The notes beneath the pieces were generated by a model. That model was given only the letters and a program-made list of their open reading frames with translations. It searched no databases and was not told where the DNA came from. A stretch of DNA of 64,000 nucleotides from Polynucleobacter hallstattensis (GTDB lineage Bacteria > Pseudomonadota > Gammaproteobacteria > Burkholderiales > Burkholderiaceae), in NCBI RefSeq assembly GCF_018881835.1, contig NZ_JACVPO010000002.1, positions 682,001-746,000 on the forward strand, in the 5' to 3' direction. Both the position numbers and the translations under genes were made by a program. Shown here one piece after another: positions 19,267-30,204 of this stretch. Numbering within the stretch: position 1 is the first letter of the stretch; each line of letters opens with the position of its first letter.

Positions 19267-20295
19267 TCAATTGTTTGCCAATGGGCTTGCCAAGAAATCT
19301 ACATTAGCCGATAACCAGGCAATATAACGACTGACACCCTGCTCCACATTGAGGAAGGGTTCTGAGTATCCAGCTGCGCGCAGCTTGGTTAAATCTGCTT
19401 GCGTAAAGCACTGGTACTTACCTTTGAGTGCATCTGGGAATGGGATGTACTCAATCGCTTTTTCTTTGACCAACTCTTCTAGGCTAGCAGGATTGGCATT
19501 ATCAATTTTGCGCATTGCATTAGCAACTGCATGAGCAACATCATTAAATGGTTGCGCACGGCCACTGCCGAGATTAAAGATACCGCTGATTTCTGGATGG
19601 TCTAAGAAATAGAGATTTACTTTCACTACATCTTCTACTGATACAAAATCACGACTTTGTTCACCAGCAGCATAACCACCATATTCACCAAAAAGCTTTA
19701 CCTTGCCATTAGCTTTGTACTGGTGATACTGGTGGAATGCTACTGAAGCCATGCGACCCTTGTGTGACTCACGAGGACCATAGACGTTAAAATATCTAAA
19801 GCCAACTACTTGCGCAGCATTAGCTTTTTCAGCAAACCGCTTACGCATCACTTGATCAAATAGGAACTTGGAGTAGCCATAAATATTTAATGGCTTCTCA
19901 TGCTCGCGACTCTCTATAAATACATCAGAGCCACCATAGGTTGCCGCAGAGGAGGCATAAAGTAATTGCACTTTTTGTTCTGTGCAGATATCGAGCAAAT
20001 CCATGGTGTAACGGAAATTATTCGCCATCATGAAGATGCCATCAGTTTCCATCGTATCGGAGCATGCTCCTTCATGGAACACCGCCCTCACCTTGCCAAA
20101 GCGACCGCTTCTAAATGCCTGCAGAAACTCGTCTTTATCTAGGTAATCAATGATGTCTAGATCTGCTAGATTGCGATACTTATCAGCGGGACGTAAATCA
20201 TCGACCGCAATAATATTTTTCTCGCCTCGCGCATTGAGCGCCTGAACAATATTGGCGCCAATAAAACCAGCCGCGCCGGTCACGATAATGGTCAT
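19267..20295 (-). CDS. hldD: ADP-L-glycero-D-manno-heptose 6-epimerase
   Basis: The 342-residue short-chain dehydrogenase/epimerase opens with the NAD(P) Rossmann motif [12 protein letters not shown] and contains the [10 protein letters not shown] catalytic Tyr-Lys pair and [11 protein letters not shown]. It converts ADP-D-glycero- to ADP-L-glycero-manno-heptose for the LPS inner core. Its start overlaps the stop of the kinase gene hldA by 4 bp. It is the last gene of the ugd-hldA-hldD set. Confidence 0.95.
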   Translation of the reverse strand: MTIIVTGAAGFIGANIVQALNARGEKNIIAVDDLRPADKYRNLADLDIIDYLDKDEFLQAFRSGRFGKVRAVFHEGACSDTMETDGIFMMANNFRYTMDLLDICTEQKVQLLYASSAATYGGSDVFIESREHEKPLNIYGYSKFLFDQVMRKRFAEKANAAQVVGFRYFNVYGPRESHKGRMASVAFHQYHQYKANGKVKLFGEYGGYAAGEQSRDFVSVEDVVKVNLYFLDHPEISGIFNLGSGRAQPFNDVAHAVANAMRKIDNANPASLEELVKEKAIEYIPFPDALKGKYQCFTQADLTKLRAAGYSEPFLNVEQGVSRYIAWLSANVDFLASPLANN

Positions 20296-21221
20296 TGCAA
20301 TTCCTCAGAAGTAACGGTAGCTGTACCCAGCTTACCAACCACAATACCACCAGCCCGATTAGCTAAAGCCATCGCTCTTTCGAGTGGCCAGCCAGCAGCT
20401 AATGCTACTGCTAACGTGCCTATAACAGTATCACCCGCACCTGACACATCAAATACTTCGCGCGCCTGCGCTTTAACGTGACTAACGCCTGCCTCAGTGA
20501 ATAAGCTCATACCCTCTTCTGAGCGGGTCAGCAATAAGGCTTCAAGGTTTAATGACTTTCTGAGATCTTGTGCTCTCTTGGTGAGATCTTCTTCACTAGT
20601 CCATTGACCCACGACTTGGCGGAGCTCGCTACGGTTTGGAGTAAGTACAGTGGCGCCACGATATTTAGCATAGTCATCACCTTTAGGGTCAACGAGAATC
20701 ATTTTCTTTTGAGCACGCGCCTGCTCAATCATCAAGGCTACCTGACCTAGGGCGCCTTTACCGTAGTCAGACAAAATGACTACATCAGCATCGCCTACGA
20801 GCTTTTCATAGCGCTCTAACTTATGAGCGAGTGCTGACTCGCTAGGAGCCTCTTCAAAGTCCAAACGTATCAACTGCTGCTGTCTTGCGATAACTCGTAA
20901 CTTCACAGTTGTTGGCACTTTGCCATCAACTTCTAATTGACTATCAACGCCACTGGATTTCAGGAGATCAGTAACGCGTCGTCCTGGCTCATCATCGCCG
21001 ATTACACCCAAGATCGTTGTTTTAGCACCAAGAGCTGCAACGTTACGAGCCACGTTGGCAGCGCCACCTAAACGCTCATCAACCTTGCCTACTTGAACAA
21101 CTGGTACTGGCGCCTCAGGAGAAATCCGATTCGTATCACCAAACCAATAGCGATCAAGCATGACGTCACCCACTACCAACAAGCGGGCTTTAGAAAATTG
21201 TTCTCGGTTAGCTTTTTCCAC
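20292..21221 (-). CDS. hldA: D-glycero-beta-D-manno-heptose-7-phosphate kinase
   Basis: The 309-residue ribokinase-family enzyme has [30 protein letters not shown] and the C-terminal [14 protein letters not shown] anion-hole signature. It matches the kinase half of HldE (RfaE domain I); the adenylyltransferase half is absent, as is usual in betaproteobacteria where it is a separate gene. It makes heptose-1,7-bisphosphate for LPS core synthesis and overlaps hldD by 4 bp. Confidence 0.94.
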   Translation of the reverse strand: MEKANREQFSKARLLVVGDVMLDRYWFGDTNRISPEAPVPVVQVGKVDERLGGAANVARNVAALGAKTTILGVIGDDEPGRRVTDLLKSSGVDSQLEVDGKVPTTVKLRVIARQQQLIRLDFEEAPSESALAHKLERYEKLVGDADVVILSDYGKGALGQVALMIEQARAQKKMILVDPKGDDYAKYRGATVLTPNRSELRQVVGQWTSEEDLTKRAQDLRKSLNLEALLLTRSEEGMSLFTEAGVSHVKAQAREVFDVSGAGDTVIGTLAVALAAGWPLERAMALANRAGGIVVGKLGTATVTSEELQ

Positions 21222-21260
21222 GATGTAACTAATCTCTCTTATGGATTTCTGTACTTGTTA

Positions 21261-22625
21261 TTAATTATGACGACCAATACCCTGGTACTCAATGCCTAAT
21301 TCTTGCATAGCTTGGGGCTCATATAGATTGCGGCCATCAAAGATAATGGGGTTCTTCAGCTTGGCTTTCAGAAGATCAAAATCAGGGCTGCGGAATACTT
21401 TCCACTCCGTCACGATCACTAAGGCATCCGCATCTTGGGTTGCTGCCAACGGGTCATCAACCAAACTTACTTGTTTGAGACCTTCTGGGTTACCTTTAAA
21501 GTCTAATTCGAGGCAATGCTGGGCTTCGGGCATAGCTACTGGGTCATGAGCTACTACTTGGGCGCCCCGCTTAACGAGCTCAGTAATGATCACCCGGCTA
21601 GGTGCTTCACGCATATCGTCAGTATTGGGCTTAAATGCCAAGCCCCACATAGCAAACTTCTTGCCAGCTAGATTCTTGCCAAAACGTTTTTCAATCTTTT
21701 CTACTAGGATGTATTTTTGAGCTTCGTTCACCGCTTCGACAGCATCTAAGATCTTGAGATCACGTCCATGCTCAATAGCAGTCTTTGAAAGGGCAGAAAC
21801 GTCTTTTGGAAAGCAAGATCCGCCATATCCAGTACCGGAGTACAAAAAGCCATAACCAATACGGGAGTCTGAACCAATACCCTGGCGAACTGCTTCAATA
21901 TCAGCACCCACTAAGTCAGCCAGATTGGCTAACTCATTCATAAAAGAGATGCGGGTAGCTAGCATTGCATTAGCGGCATATTTAGTCAGCTCAGCACTTT
22001 TTACATCCATGTAATAAGTGCGCTCATGGTGGCGATTAAATGGGGCATAGAGTTTGCGCATTTGCTCTTTAGCACGCAGACCTGCTGGGGTATTTTGCGT
22101 ACCGATCACAATTCGATCTGGGCGCATGAAGTCTTCTACGGCTGCGCCTTCTTTGAGGAACTCCGGGTTAGAAACTACTGAACAAAGCTCTGGTGAGAGA
22201 CCTCTTTTATTGAGCTCTTCGGTAATGGCAGCTGACACCTTATCAGCAGTTCCCACCGGCACAGTCGACTTATCGACGATAACTTTAGGAGTGCTCATAT
22301 GACCACCAATGTTGCGAGCGGCTGCTACAACGTACTGCAAATCAGCAGAGCCATCTTCATCAGGAGGGGTGCCTACAGCAATAAATTGAATATCGCCATG
22401 GGCAACCGAGGCAGCAATGTCAGTAGAAAACTGTAAGCGGCCAGCAGCGCGATTGCGCTCAATCATCTCTTTTAAGCCTGGCTCATAAATAGGCACGCCA
22501 CCAGAATTGAGAATCTCAATCTTTTTAGGATCTACGTCAACACAAAAAACGTTATTACCCTGCTCTGCTAAGCAAGCGCCGGTAACAAGTCCAACATATC
22601 CACTTCCAATGATGGTAACTTTCAA
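21261..22625 (-). CDS. ugd: UDP-glucose 6-dehydrogenase
   Basis: The 454-residue enzyme starts [21 protein letters not shown] (NAD-binding), has [20 protein letters not shown] and the catalytic cysteine in [14 protein letters not shown]. It oxidises UDP-glucose to UDP-glucuronate for surface polysaccharide or lipid A modification. It lies between lapB (46 bp upstream) and hldA, in an LPS-oriented gene group. Confidence 0.96.
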   Translation of the reverse strand: MKVTIIGSGYVGLVTGACLAEQGNNVFCVDVDPKKIEILNSGGVPIYEPGLKEMIERNRAAGRLQFSTDIAASVAHGDIQFIAVGTPPDEDGSADLQYVVAAARNIGGHMSTPKVIVDKSTVPVGTADKVSAAITEELNKRGLSPELCSVVSNPEFLKEGAAVEDFMRPDRIVIGTQNTPAGLRAKEQMRKLYAPFNRHHERTYYMDVKSAELTKYAANAMLATRISFMNELANLADLVGADIEAVRQGIGSDSRIGYGFLYSGTGYGGSCFPKDVSALSKTAIEHGRDLKILDAVEAVNEAQKYILVEKIEKRFGKNLAGKKFAMWGLAFKPNTDDMREAPSRVIITELVKRGAQVVAHDPVAMPEAQHCLELDFKGNPEGLKQVSLVDDPLAATQDADALVIVTEWKVFRSPDFDLLKAKLKNPIIFDGRNLYEPQAMQELGIEYQGIGRHN

Positions 22626-22671
22626 GATTGCTCCAAATAATTCAGTATTTAATTAGTAATTGCCACTCAGA

Positions 22672-23883
22672 TTACATCGAAGGGCCGCTAGGAACAGCCC
22701 CCTCACTGCGTCTTGGGGAGTATGCCTCCCAATGATTACAACCTGGGCACTGCCAGTAAAAACGTCTCGCACGGAAACCACAGTTACCACAGGTATAGCG
22801 AGCCAAACTGGTTGTACGCTGCTTTAATAAACTCAATGTTGCCTGTAAATCAGAAACTCGCTCTGGGGTGCCATTACTCTCAGCTAATGCCAAACGTGTT
22901 TGCGCCAATTTTGAGAGGGCACTCAAACTTGGTGAATGCTGCATCACCTCTACTAGCATCACCTCAGTAGCTTGTGGCCCACGAATTTGGGTCATATGTT
23001 TTTGCACAATATCGAGCAACTCACCAGAGGCTTGGGTTTTGAGTAGCTCACAAAGCGCGCTCAATCCTAAATCCGCCTTATCAATCGCTGCGTGCGCAGC
23101 CATCCAACGATCCGCCAGTAAGTGCATGTAGGCAGGATGCATTTTAGCGATCACAGCCCAAACCTCGATTGCCTGGGCTGGGCGATCCATGGCTATAAAA
23201 TAATCACCCTGCAGAATAAGTGCGCGTGCGTGATGCGGAACCGCTTGCAATGCCGACTGAACAGACTGCTCAACCGCCGGCAAATCTTTACGACGCAATG
23301 CTTCTTGACCCAGCTCACAATGAAAATGTGCGATCTCGGTGTGATGTGATTTTCCTTGTAAAGCTTCCAGCTCACTTGCAGCAATAATGGCTTTTTTCCA
23401 ATCACGCTCAATTTGGTACATCTCCAGCAAACTCTCTTTTGCTGGAGCAGCAAACTTGCCTTCACCCACGCGATTTAATGATGCTTCAGCGCGATCTAAC
23501 AGACCAGCACGTAGAAAATCGCGACCTAATTCATAGGCAGCATGGTCTCGATCACGCGGCTTTAAGTCATCGCGATTAGCTAGATGCTGGTGAACTCGAA
23601 TTGCACGCTCAGTTTCGCCACGGCGACGGAATAAATTACCTAAAGCAAAGTGAAGGTCGATTGTTTCAGGATCAAGCTGAGCGATCTTAACCAAAGTTTC
23701 AATTGCCTGATCAGGCTGCTCATTTAATAAGAGACTCAAGCCTTTAAAGGTTGAGCGCTGCTGACGCATCCGCTCAAGCTCATCCATGCGATTTTCAAGG
23801 CGCAAATCCCAGCGGCTAGCTAACCAACCAATGCCAAACATGACTGGTATTAATAACAACCAAGAGGTAGCGATCTGAATCAT
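22672..23883 (-). CDS. lapB: Lipopolysaccharide assembly protein LapB (YciM)
   Basis: The 403-residue protein has one N-terminal membrane segment (SWLLLIPVMFGIGWLAS), TPR repeats (about 40-340) and a C-terminal rubredoxin-type zinc ribbon CGNCGFRARRFYWQCPGC. LapB regulates LpxC turnover and LPS assembly at the inner membrane. Gene order ihfB-lapB-ugd-hldA-hldD fits LPS biogenesis. The small lapA gene that often sits between ihfB and lapB is absent: only 60 bp separates the two. Confidence 0.93.
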   Translation of the reverse strand: MIQIATSWLLLIPVMFGIGWLASRWDLRLENRMDELERMRQQRSTFKGLSLLLNEQPDQAIETLVKIAQLDPETIDLHFALGNLFRRRGETERAIRVHQHLANRDDLKPRDRDHAAYELGRDFLRAGLLDRAEASLNRVGEGKFAAPAKESLLEMYQIERDWKKAIIAASELEALQGKSHHTEIAHFHCELGQEALRRKDLPAVEQSVQSALQAVPHHARALILQGDYFIAMDRPAQAIEVWAVIAKMHPAYMHLLADRWMAAHAAIDKADLGLSALCELLKTQASGELLDIVQKHMTQIRGPQATEVMLVEVMQHSPSLSALSKLAQTRLALAESNGTPERVSDLQATLSLLKQRTTSLARYTCGNCGFRARRFYWQCPGCNHWEAYSPRRSEGAVPSGPSM

Positions 23884-23901
23884 ACTATGCAGAACTTAAA
23901 T

Positions 23902-23925
23902 AAAAAAATGGTCCGAATGGACCAC
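23902..23925 (-). terminator. Terminator-like hairpin between ihfB and lapB
   Basis: A perfect 6-bp stem (TGGTCC, loop GAAT, GGACCA) is followed on the reverse strand by a run of seven T residues. It starts about 20 bp after the ihfB stop and sits just before the lapB start, so it probably limits read-through into lapB. Confidence 0.6.
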
Positions 23926-23943
23926 TGGATATGCACTATGTGA

Positions 23944-24297
23944 CTAGGCACCAGAACCCTCTTTAGGGTTCACCTGCTTCAGAGGCTTGTAATCAACACG
24001 CTCACGTAATTCTTTACCTGGCTTGAAATGGGGCACACGCTTTTCTGGGATCAATACTTTCTCACCAGATTTTGGGTTACGACCAGTGCGCGCAGGACGG
24101 TGGTGCAATACGAAGCTACCAACACCGCGCAACTCAATCCGCTTGCCTTCGGCCAAAGCGTGAGTCATGGTATCCAGTAAAGTTTTTACAGCCAGCTCTA
24201 CATCTCTTGGTAGCAGCTGGGGAAACTGTTCCGCCAAACTCTCCACGAGCTCGGAACGAGTAATTGCGTGTTGCTCTTGATCTGACATATCTATCAA
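23944..24297 (-). CDS. ihfB: Integration host factor beta subunit
   Basis: The 117-residue DNA-bending protein has the HU/IHF fold: [17 protein letters not shown], then [29 protein letters not shown] with the minor-groove proline loop. It pairs with IHF-alpha in replication, recombination and transcription. It follows rpsA by 42 bp containing a hairpin terminator, the standard proteobacterial arrangement. The first Met may be MSDQEQHA three residues in. Confidence 0.96.
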   Translation of the reverse strand: MIDMSDQEQHAITRSELVESLAEQFPQLLPRDVELAVKTLLDTMTHALAEGKRIELRGVGSFVLHHRPARTGRNPKSGEKVLIPEKRVPHFKPGKELRERVDYKPLKQVNPKEGSGA

Positions 24298-24332
24298 TAA
24301 AAAACCGCCGCTCTCCTAATGGAAAGCGGCGA
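24297..24332 (-). terminator. Terminator between rpsA and ihfB
   Basis: The stem CGCCGCT/AGCGGCG is followed on the reverse strand by a T-rich stretch, immediately after the rpsA stop. It should reduce transcription from rpsA into ihfB. Confidence 0.7.
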
Positions 24333-24339
24333 TATTGAT

Positions 24340-26013
24340 TTAGCCTTGATTGTCCATTTTTGCTTTTAACAAAGCGCCCAAATTGGTTGTGCCAGACTGC
24401 GCATCACCTTGGAGCTTGCTCATAGCATCTTGTTGGTCAGAGCTGTCTTTAGCTTTGATTGAAAGATTGATTGCACGTGACTTGCGATCAATATTAATGA
24501 TCATTGCAGTTACGCTATCGCCTTCTTTCAATACATTGCGTGCATCTTCAACACGATCTGTTGAGATCTCAGAAGCACGTAAGTAAGCTTCAACTTCATC
24601 AGCCAAGTGAATGGTTGCACCCTTAGCATCAACAGCCTTCACAGTACCAGTTACAAGGCTACCCTTGTCGCTTACGGATGTGTAGTTATTGAATGGGTCA
24701 CCAGACAACTGCTTGATACCAAGAGAGATGCGCTCTTTCTCAACATCAATAGCCAATACAGTAGCTTCAACTTCATCGCCTTTTTTGTATTTCTTAACAG
24801 CTTCTTCGCCTGGCTCATTCCAAGAAATATCTGAAAGGTGAACCAAACCGTCGATACCGCCAGGCAAACCAATGAACACACCAAAGTCAGTAATAGACTT
24901 GATTGCGCCAGTCAACTTGTCGCCTTTTTGTTGGCCACGTGAGAACTCTTCCCATGGATTTGCTTTGCACTGCTTGATGCCCAAGCTGATACGACGCTTG
25001 TCTTCATCAATATCCAGAACCATGACCTCAACTTCGGTTCCCAATGCAGTAGCTTTGCTTGGAGCAACGTTCTTGTTAGTCCAGTCCATCTCAGAAACGT
25101 GCACCAAACCTTCGATACCAGATTCGATTTCTACGAACGCGCCGTAATCAGTCAGGTTGGTTACTTTACCGAATAAACGGGTATTAGGTGGGTAACGACG
25201 TGCGATACCAACCCATGGATCATCGCCAAGTTGTTTCACGCCAAGTGAAACACGATTCTTCTCTTGATCGAATTTCAAAATCTTCGCAGTAACTTCTTGA
25301 CCAACAGTCAACATCTCGCTTGGGTGACGCACACGACGCCATGCCAAATCGGTAATATGCAAGAGGCCATCGATACCACCGAGGTCAACGAACGCGCCGT
25401 AATCAGTAATGTTTTTCACGATACCTTGAACAATGCTACCTTCTTTGAGGTTGGACATCAACTTCGCGCGCTCTTCACCTTGGCTAGCTTCAACCACTGC
25501 ACGACGTGACAACACGACGTTGTTACGCTTACGGTCAAGCTTGATAACCTTGAACTCCATCGTCTTACCTTCGTAAGGGCTGGTGTCCTTGATTGGGCGT
25601 GTATCAACGAGTGATCCAGGCAAGAATGCGCGGATACCGTTAACCATCACTGTCAAGCCGCCTTTAACCTTACCGGTAACAGTACCAGTAACGATCTCAG
25701 CTTGCTCAAGCGCTTTTTCCAAGTTCATCCATGATGCCAAGCGTTTCGCTTTATCACGGGAAAGGATTGTGTCGCCATAGCCGTTCTCTAGAGCGTCAAT
25801 AGCAACAGAAACGAAATCGCCAGGAGCTACTTCAATCTCGCCAGCGTCGTTATGGAATTCTTCAACAGGAATAAACGCTTCGGATTTCAATCCAGCATTA
25901 ACAACGACGAAGTTATGGTCGATGCGAAGTACTTCAGCCGAAATAACTTGGCCGGTCTTCATATTCGATCGGGTTAATGATTCTTCAAATAGTTCTGCAA
26001 ATGATTCAGACAT
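24340..26013 (-). CDS. rpsA: 30S ribosomal protein S1
   Basis: The 557-residue protein starts [13 protein letters not shown] and contains six S1 RNA-binding repeats; repeats 3 to 6 show the recurring [35 protein letters not shown] and [18 protein letters not shown] signature. S1 helps the 30S subunit bind and unfold mRNA. It lies between cmk and ihfB as in most proteobacteria, with a 143-bp leader upstream that could serve autoregulation; no defined structure was identified there. Confidence 0.98.
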   Translation of the reverse strand: MSESFAELFEESLTRSNMKTGQVISAEVLRIDHNFVVVNAGLKSEAFIPVEEFHNDAGEIEVAPGDFVSVAIDALENGYGDTILSRDKAKRLASWMNLEKALEQAEIVTGTVTGKVKGGLTVMVNGIRAFLPGSLVDTRPIKDTSPYEGKTMEFKVIKLDRKRNNVVLSRRAVVEASQGEERAKLMSNLKEGSIVQGIVKNITDYGAFVDLGGIDGLLHITDLAWRRVRHPSEMLTVGQEVTAKILKFDQEKNRVSLGVKQLGDDPWVGIARRYPPNTRLFGKVTNLTDYGAFVEIESGIEGLVHVSEMDWTNKNVAPSKATALGTEVEVMVLDIDEDKRRISLGIKQCKANPWEEFSRGQQKGDKLTGAIKSITDFGVFIGLPGGIDGLVHLSDISWNEPGEEAVKKYKKGDEVEATVLAIDVEKERISLGIKQLSGDPFNNYTSVSDKGSLVTGTVKAVDAKGATIHLADEVEAYLRASEISTDRVEDARNVLKEGDSVTAMIINIDRKSRAINLSIKAKDSSDQQDAMSKLQGDAQSGTTNLGALLKAKMDNQG

Positions 26014-26156
26014 TTATATATTCACTTTGTGCCGCCAGAAGGCCTGACGGGTTAGGTTAAAAAAGCCCTAAGAAACACGCTAAATTAGATAATCGCGTTG
26101 TAGAGTTTCTTAAGACGCCAAAACAACTTCTACTGCTTTTTACTGCCCACCTAAAA

Positions 26157-26819
26157 CTAAGCGGTTTTTGATTGATACCAATCTAAAACCGTCTTAACTG
26201 CTTGATCTATCGATAATTCCGATGTTTCTAGCACTTTGGCGCCGTCTGCAACTAGCAAAGGAGCGGCACCTCGACTGCTGTCTCTGGCATCGCGCTCTTG
26301 CAAATCATGCAACAAGTCCTCTAGTTTAGCAGAAATTCCCTTAGCTATCAATTGCTTATACCGACGTTCAGCCCTAGCCTGGGCTGTCGCAGTTAGGAAA
26401 ATCTTCAAAACAGCATCGGGAAATATCACGCTTGCCATGTCGCGACCATCAGCAACTAGGCCAGGAGCCTGCCTAAAACCATGCTGAACACCTACTAAGG
26501 CCTGCCTGACTTCTGGGTGCACCGCTATTGCAGAAGCACGCAAACCAATACTTTCTGTACGAATGGCATCCGTCACATCTTCAGAATTGAGCAAAATTCG
26601 ACCATTTTTGAACGAAATCGCCAGTTTTTTGGCCAAAATACCCAGTTCTAGCCCATTTTGAGGATTAACGGACGCCTTTTGACTACCCAAGGCAACCAGT
26701 CGATATAGCGCCCCACTATCCAGATAATGAAAGCCCAACTTTTCAGCCACTAAGGAGGCCACAGTCCCTTTGCCAGAGGCTGTAGGTCCATCAATTGCAA
26801 TAACTGGCGGCAAATTCAT
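26157..26819 (-). CDS. cmk: Cytidylate kinase
   Basis: The 220-residue kinase has the P-loop [21 protein letters not shown] and [15 protein letters not shown], typical of bacterial CMP kinases. It phosphorylates CMP and dCMP to the diphosphates. It starts 12 bp after the aroA stop and precedes rpsA. Confidence 0.96.
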   Translation of the reverse strand: MNLPPVIAIDGPTASGKGTVASLVAEKLGFHYLDSGALYRLVALGSQKASVNPQNGLELGILAKKLAISFKNGRILLNSEDVTDAIRTESIGLRASAIAVHPEVRQALVGVQHGFRQAPGLVADGRDMASVIFPDAVLKIFLTATAQARAERRYKQLIAKGISAKLEDLLHDLQERDARDSSRGAAPLLVADGAKVLETSELSIDQAVKTVLDWYQSKTA

Positions 26820-26831
26820 TAAAAAGGACTT

Positions 26832-28163
26832 TTAGGAGACGATCTTTGCAAATTCAGCAAAGTAAGTGGGGAAGGTTTTGGCAACGCAATTAGGGTCATT
26901 GATCTGGAGAGCATTGGGGCCAAAAGCAGCTAATGAGAAGCACATAGCCATGCGATGGTCATCATAAGTATCAATACCCTCGCTAGGAGACTTCCAGTCA
27001 GAAACAGACGGCGGCGCTTGGACTACGATGTAATCAGCACCCTCTTCGACAATGGCGCCCACCTTTTTTAATTCTTTAGCCATTGCCGCAATACGATCAG
27101 TTTCCTTCACGCGCCAGCTCGCAATATTGTTTAAGCGAGTGGGACCTTCAGAAAATAAAGCAGCAACAGCCAAGGTCATCGCCGCATCCGGAATCTCTGT
27201 GCAATCGATCGTGATGCCATTGAGCTTGCCATTGGCATTCTTAACGCCGGCAACTTCAATCCAATCCTCACCAAACGAAATCTTCGCACCCATTAAAGCG
27301 AGCGCATCAGCAAAAGCAACATCACCCTGAATACTTTCACTTCCAACACCTAAAACACGCACTGGTCCACCACTAATCGCGCCAAGCGCCAAAAGGTAAG
27401 AAGCAGAAGATGCATCACCCTCCACAGAAAGGGCTCCAGGGCTTTGATATACCGCATCAGAAGTCTTAGCGGGAATTACAAACGACTGGGCATCTGGACA
27501 AGCCACTTTGACGCCAAAGCGCGCCATCAGCTTAAGCGTGATATCGATATAAGGACGAGAAATCAATTCGCCAATCACCTCAATCCTGACAGGCTCTTTC
27601 GCAACTAAAGGCAGGGCCATCAACAAGGCGGTCAGAAATTGGCTAGAAACATCGCCGCGCACCTTCACCACATCTTGAATTGCAATATCAGCAGCAAGAA
27701 TCTTGATCGGCGGATAACCTTCTTGTAATTCATAATTAATCTTCGCGCTCACTTGGCGCAGACCATCCACTAAATCTCGAATGGGTCTTTCATGCATACG
27801 AGGCACGCCAGATAAACGATAGTGACCGCCTTGCATTGCCAGAGCCGCTGTTAGCGGACGAATTGCCGTACCAGCATTACCCATAAAGAGATCTGCGTTT
27901 TGCACTGGGAACTTACCACCACAACCTTCAACCACGCAGACATTGTCAGCTAGATCGATTACCGATAAACCCAGCTGGCGAAGCGCATTACGCATCACCT
28001 GGGTATCGTCAGCATCTAGTAGATTTTTGAGGGTTGTTGTGCCTGAAGATAGGGCAGCCAATAACAGGGCGCGATTTGAAATACTTTTTGATCCAGGTAA
28101 GACAATCGAGCCTTGTGCTCGCTTAAATGGTCCAATGTTGATATCCGGCAATCCGCTCATCAA
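26832..28163 (-). CDS. aroA: 3-phosphoshikimate 1-carboxyvinyltransferase (EPSP synthase)
   Basis: The 443-residue enzyme has [17 protein letters not shown], the [17 protein letters not shown] signature and a late [15 protein letters not shown], all EPSP synthase hallmarks. It joins PEP to shikimate-3-phosphate in the pathway to chorismate. Its start overlaps the tyrA stop by 4 bp, within an aromatic amino acid operon. Confidence 0.97.
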   Translation of the reverse strand: MMSGLPDINIGPFKRAQGSIVLPGSKSISNRALLLAALSSGTTTLKNLLDADDTQVMRNALRQLGLSVIDLADNVCVVEGCGGKFPVQNADLFMGNAGTAIRPLTAALAMQGGHYRLSGVPRMHERPIRDLVDGLRQVSAKINYELQEGYPPIKILAADIAIQDVVKVRGDVSSQFLTALLMALPLVAKEPVRIEVIGELISRPYIDITLKLMARFGVKVACPDAQSFVIPAKTSDAVYQSPGALSVEGDASSASYLLALGAISGGPVRVLGVGSESIQGDVAFADALALMGAKISFGEDWIEVAGVKNANGKLNGITIDCTEIPDAAMTLAVAALFSEGPTRLNNIASWRVKETDRIAAMAKELKKVGAIVEEGADYIVVQAPPSVSDWKSPSEGIDTYDDHRMAMCFSLAAFGPNALQINDPNCVAKTFPTYFAEFAKIVS

Positions 28164-29041
28164 AGCACATCCAAATCTTGGCGTGCTTTGCTGGCCTTAT
28201 TAAATAACTTCTCTAAGCCCAAACCATCATTCTCAGCAATCAATTTACGCATGTGGCTCACAATGAGCAAATATTGATCCAGCTCCTTGAGAACTGCGGT
28301 GCGATTACCTAGACAAATATCACGCCACATCTCTGGGCTCGAAGCTGCAATACGCGTGAAATCTTTAAAGCCTGCGCCCACATGACTGAGCTTTTGATCG
28401 GCATCTTCTGAGTTCACAACACTGGCCATTAATGCATAAGACAAGAGATGCGGCAAATGAGAGACTGCTGCATAGATCGCATCATGCTGGACACAAGAAA
28501 TCTTTTTCACCACGGAACCTACAGACTGCCAAAAGCCCTCAATTAAATCGGTATCTTGTGACGAGTTTTCTTGCAGCGGGCAAAGAATTGTTTGCTTGCC
28601 CTCAAAGAGATCTGCTTTAGCAGCGCTAGCGCCATGCTGCGCACCACCTGCAATCGGATGCGCCGGCACAAACTGACAAGCTTTCTTACCCAAGACTTCC
28701 TTGGCAGCCAAAATCACATCGCCTTTAGTGCTGCCAGCATCTGTAATCATTGTCCTAGGTTCGAGATGAGGTTCGATGGTTTCAAAGGCTGTGCGCATCT
28801 GCGCTACTGGCATGCACAACACAATCACGTCAGATTGTTTTACTGCTTCTACTAAGTCGACTACAGCATCAATTGCACCCATCTTAAGGGCTTGATCTAG
28901 ATTTTGGGCACTTCGACCGACGCCTAAGACCTTGTTGACTACGCCTGCTTTTTTTAATGCTAGACCTAAGGAGGCGCCAATTAGACCAACGCCAACAATC
29001 GCGACGGTACCGTAATTACTAGATGGGTTAATGATGGCCAT
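28160..29041 (-). CDS. tyrA: Prephenate dehydrogenase
   Basis: The 293-residue protein has the NAD-binding [21 protein letters not shown], the [12 protein letters not shown] and [18 protein letters not shown] motifs of TyrA-family dehydrogenases. It produces 4-hydroxyphenylpyruvate for tyrosine. It is monofunctional, without a chorismate mutase domain, and sits between hisC and aroA. Confidence 0.95.
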   Translation of the reverse strand: MAIINPSSNYGTVAIVGVGLIGASLGLALKKAGVVNKVLGVGRSAQNLDQALKMGAIDAVVDLVEAVKQSDVIVLCMPVAQMRTAFETIEPHLEPRTMITDAGSTKGDVILAAKEVLGKKACQFVPAHPIAGGAQHGASAAKADLFEGKQTILCPLQENSSQDTDLIEGFWQSVGSVVKKISCVQHDAIYAAVSHLPHLLSYALMASVVNSEDADQKLSHVGAGFKDFTRIAASSPEMWRDICLGNRTAVLKELDQYLLIVSHMRKLIAENDGLGLEKLFNKASKARQDLDVL

Positions 29042-29073
29042 TGGCTTATTAAATTTGTCTAATTCGCGTTGAA

Positions 29074-30204
29074 TTACTGCTGCGCCAAAATATCTTTAAG
29101 GGCATCAATAAAAGCTGCGTTCTCTTCAGGTAAACCAATGGAAATACGTAACCATTGCGGCAAACCGTAATTGCCAACTGGTCGAACAATAATGCCACGC
29201 TTAAGCAACTCTAAATTAATGCGAGCACCAGCGCCATCATCATCACCCACTCTCACCAGCACAAAGTTTCCAGCTGACGGGAGATAAGTTAAGCCAAGTA
29301 CATCAAATGCTTGCGTCAGTTGAGCTAAACCAGCACGATTCAATTCAAAGCCTTGCTGCAAGAAAGCAGAATCTTGGAACGCTGCGATCGCCGCAGCTTG
29401 TGCAAGACTATTCACATTAAATGGCTGACGAATACGGTTGAGCAAATCAGTCAAAGCAGGCTGCGCTACGCCATAGCCAATACGTAGACCTGCTAAGCCG
29501 TAAGCCTTTGAGAAGCTACGCGACAAAATCATATTGGGGAAGCGCTTCACCCATGCAATAGCGTCATAGCGCTGCTCCGGGGCAAGGTACTCGTTATAAG
29601 CCTCATCCAATACGACCACCACATGAGCAGGTACAGCCATTAAGAAATCTTCGATCTCTTTAGCACTTAAGTAGCTGCCGGTCGGATTATTTGGATTAGC
29701 TACAAACACCAACTTAGCTTTATCACTTGAGGCTTTAACAGCTTGCAGCATGGCGGGCAGGTCATGTCCATACATTGCAGTTGCAGCTACTTCAATCGCC
29801 TTAGCCCCAACAGCTTGTGTCGCCAATGGATAAACCGCAAAGGCATGTTTAGAGAAAATCACCTCATCGCCAGCTTGAGCTACTGCGCGAGCAGCTAACT
29901 CCAAAATGTCGTTACTGCCATTGCCCAAGGTTATCCAATCTGCTGGAACGCCTAAACGCGCTGACAAAACATTCTTTAATTCAAAACCATTCGAATCTGG
30001 ATAGCGACCTAAGTCACTCGCAGCCTTGAGCATCGCATCTTGCGCGGACTTTGGCATACCCAATGGATTCTCATTGGATGCGAGCTTCACAATCTTATTT
30101 TCATCAAGACCGTACTCACGTGCGACTTCACTGATAGGTCGCCCGCCAACATAGGGTGCGATTGCGTGGATATGCTTTAAACCGATATTGGATTTTGATG
30201 TCAT
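29074..30204 (-). CDS. hisC: Histidinol-phosphate aminotransferase family (HisC), probably aromatic aminotransferase
   Basis: The 376-residue fold-type I PLP enzyme has KLASNENPLG, GNGSNDILEL, NPNNPTG and the lysine motif SRSFSKAYGLAGLRIGYG. Homology is to HisC. Its position between pheA and tyrA suggests that it also or mainly transaminates aromatic keto acids, which is an inference from operon context. It overlaps pheA by 4 bp. Confidence 0.93.
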   Translation of the reverse strand: MTSKSNIGLKHIHAIAPYVGGRPISEVAREYGLDENKIVKLASNENPLGMPKSAQDAMLKAASDLGRYPDSNGFELKNVLSARLGVPADWITLGNGSNDILELAARAVAQAGDEVIFSKHAFAVYPLATQAVGAKAIEVAATAMYGHDLPAMLQAVKASSDKAKLVFVANPNNPTGSYLSAKEIEDFLMAVPAHVVVVLDEAYNEYLAPEQRYDAIAWVKRFPNMILSRSFSKAYGLAGLRIGYGVAQPALTDLLNRIRQPFNVNSLAQAAAIAAFQDSAFLQQGFELNRAGLAQLTQAFDVLGLTYLPSAGNFVLVRVGDDDGAGARINLELLKRGIIVRPVGNYGLPQWLRISIGLPEENAAFIDALKDILAQQ

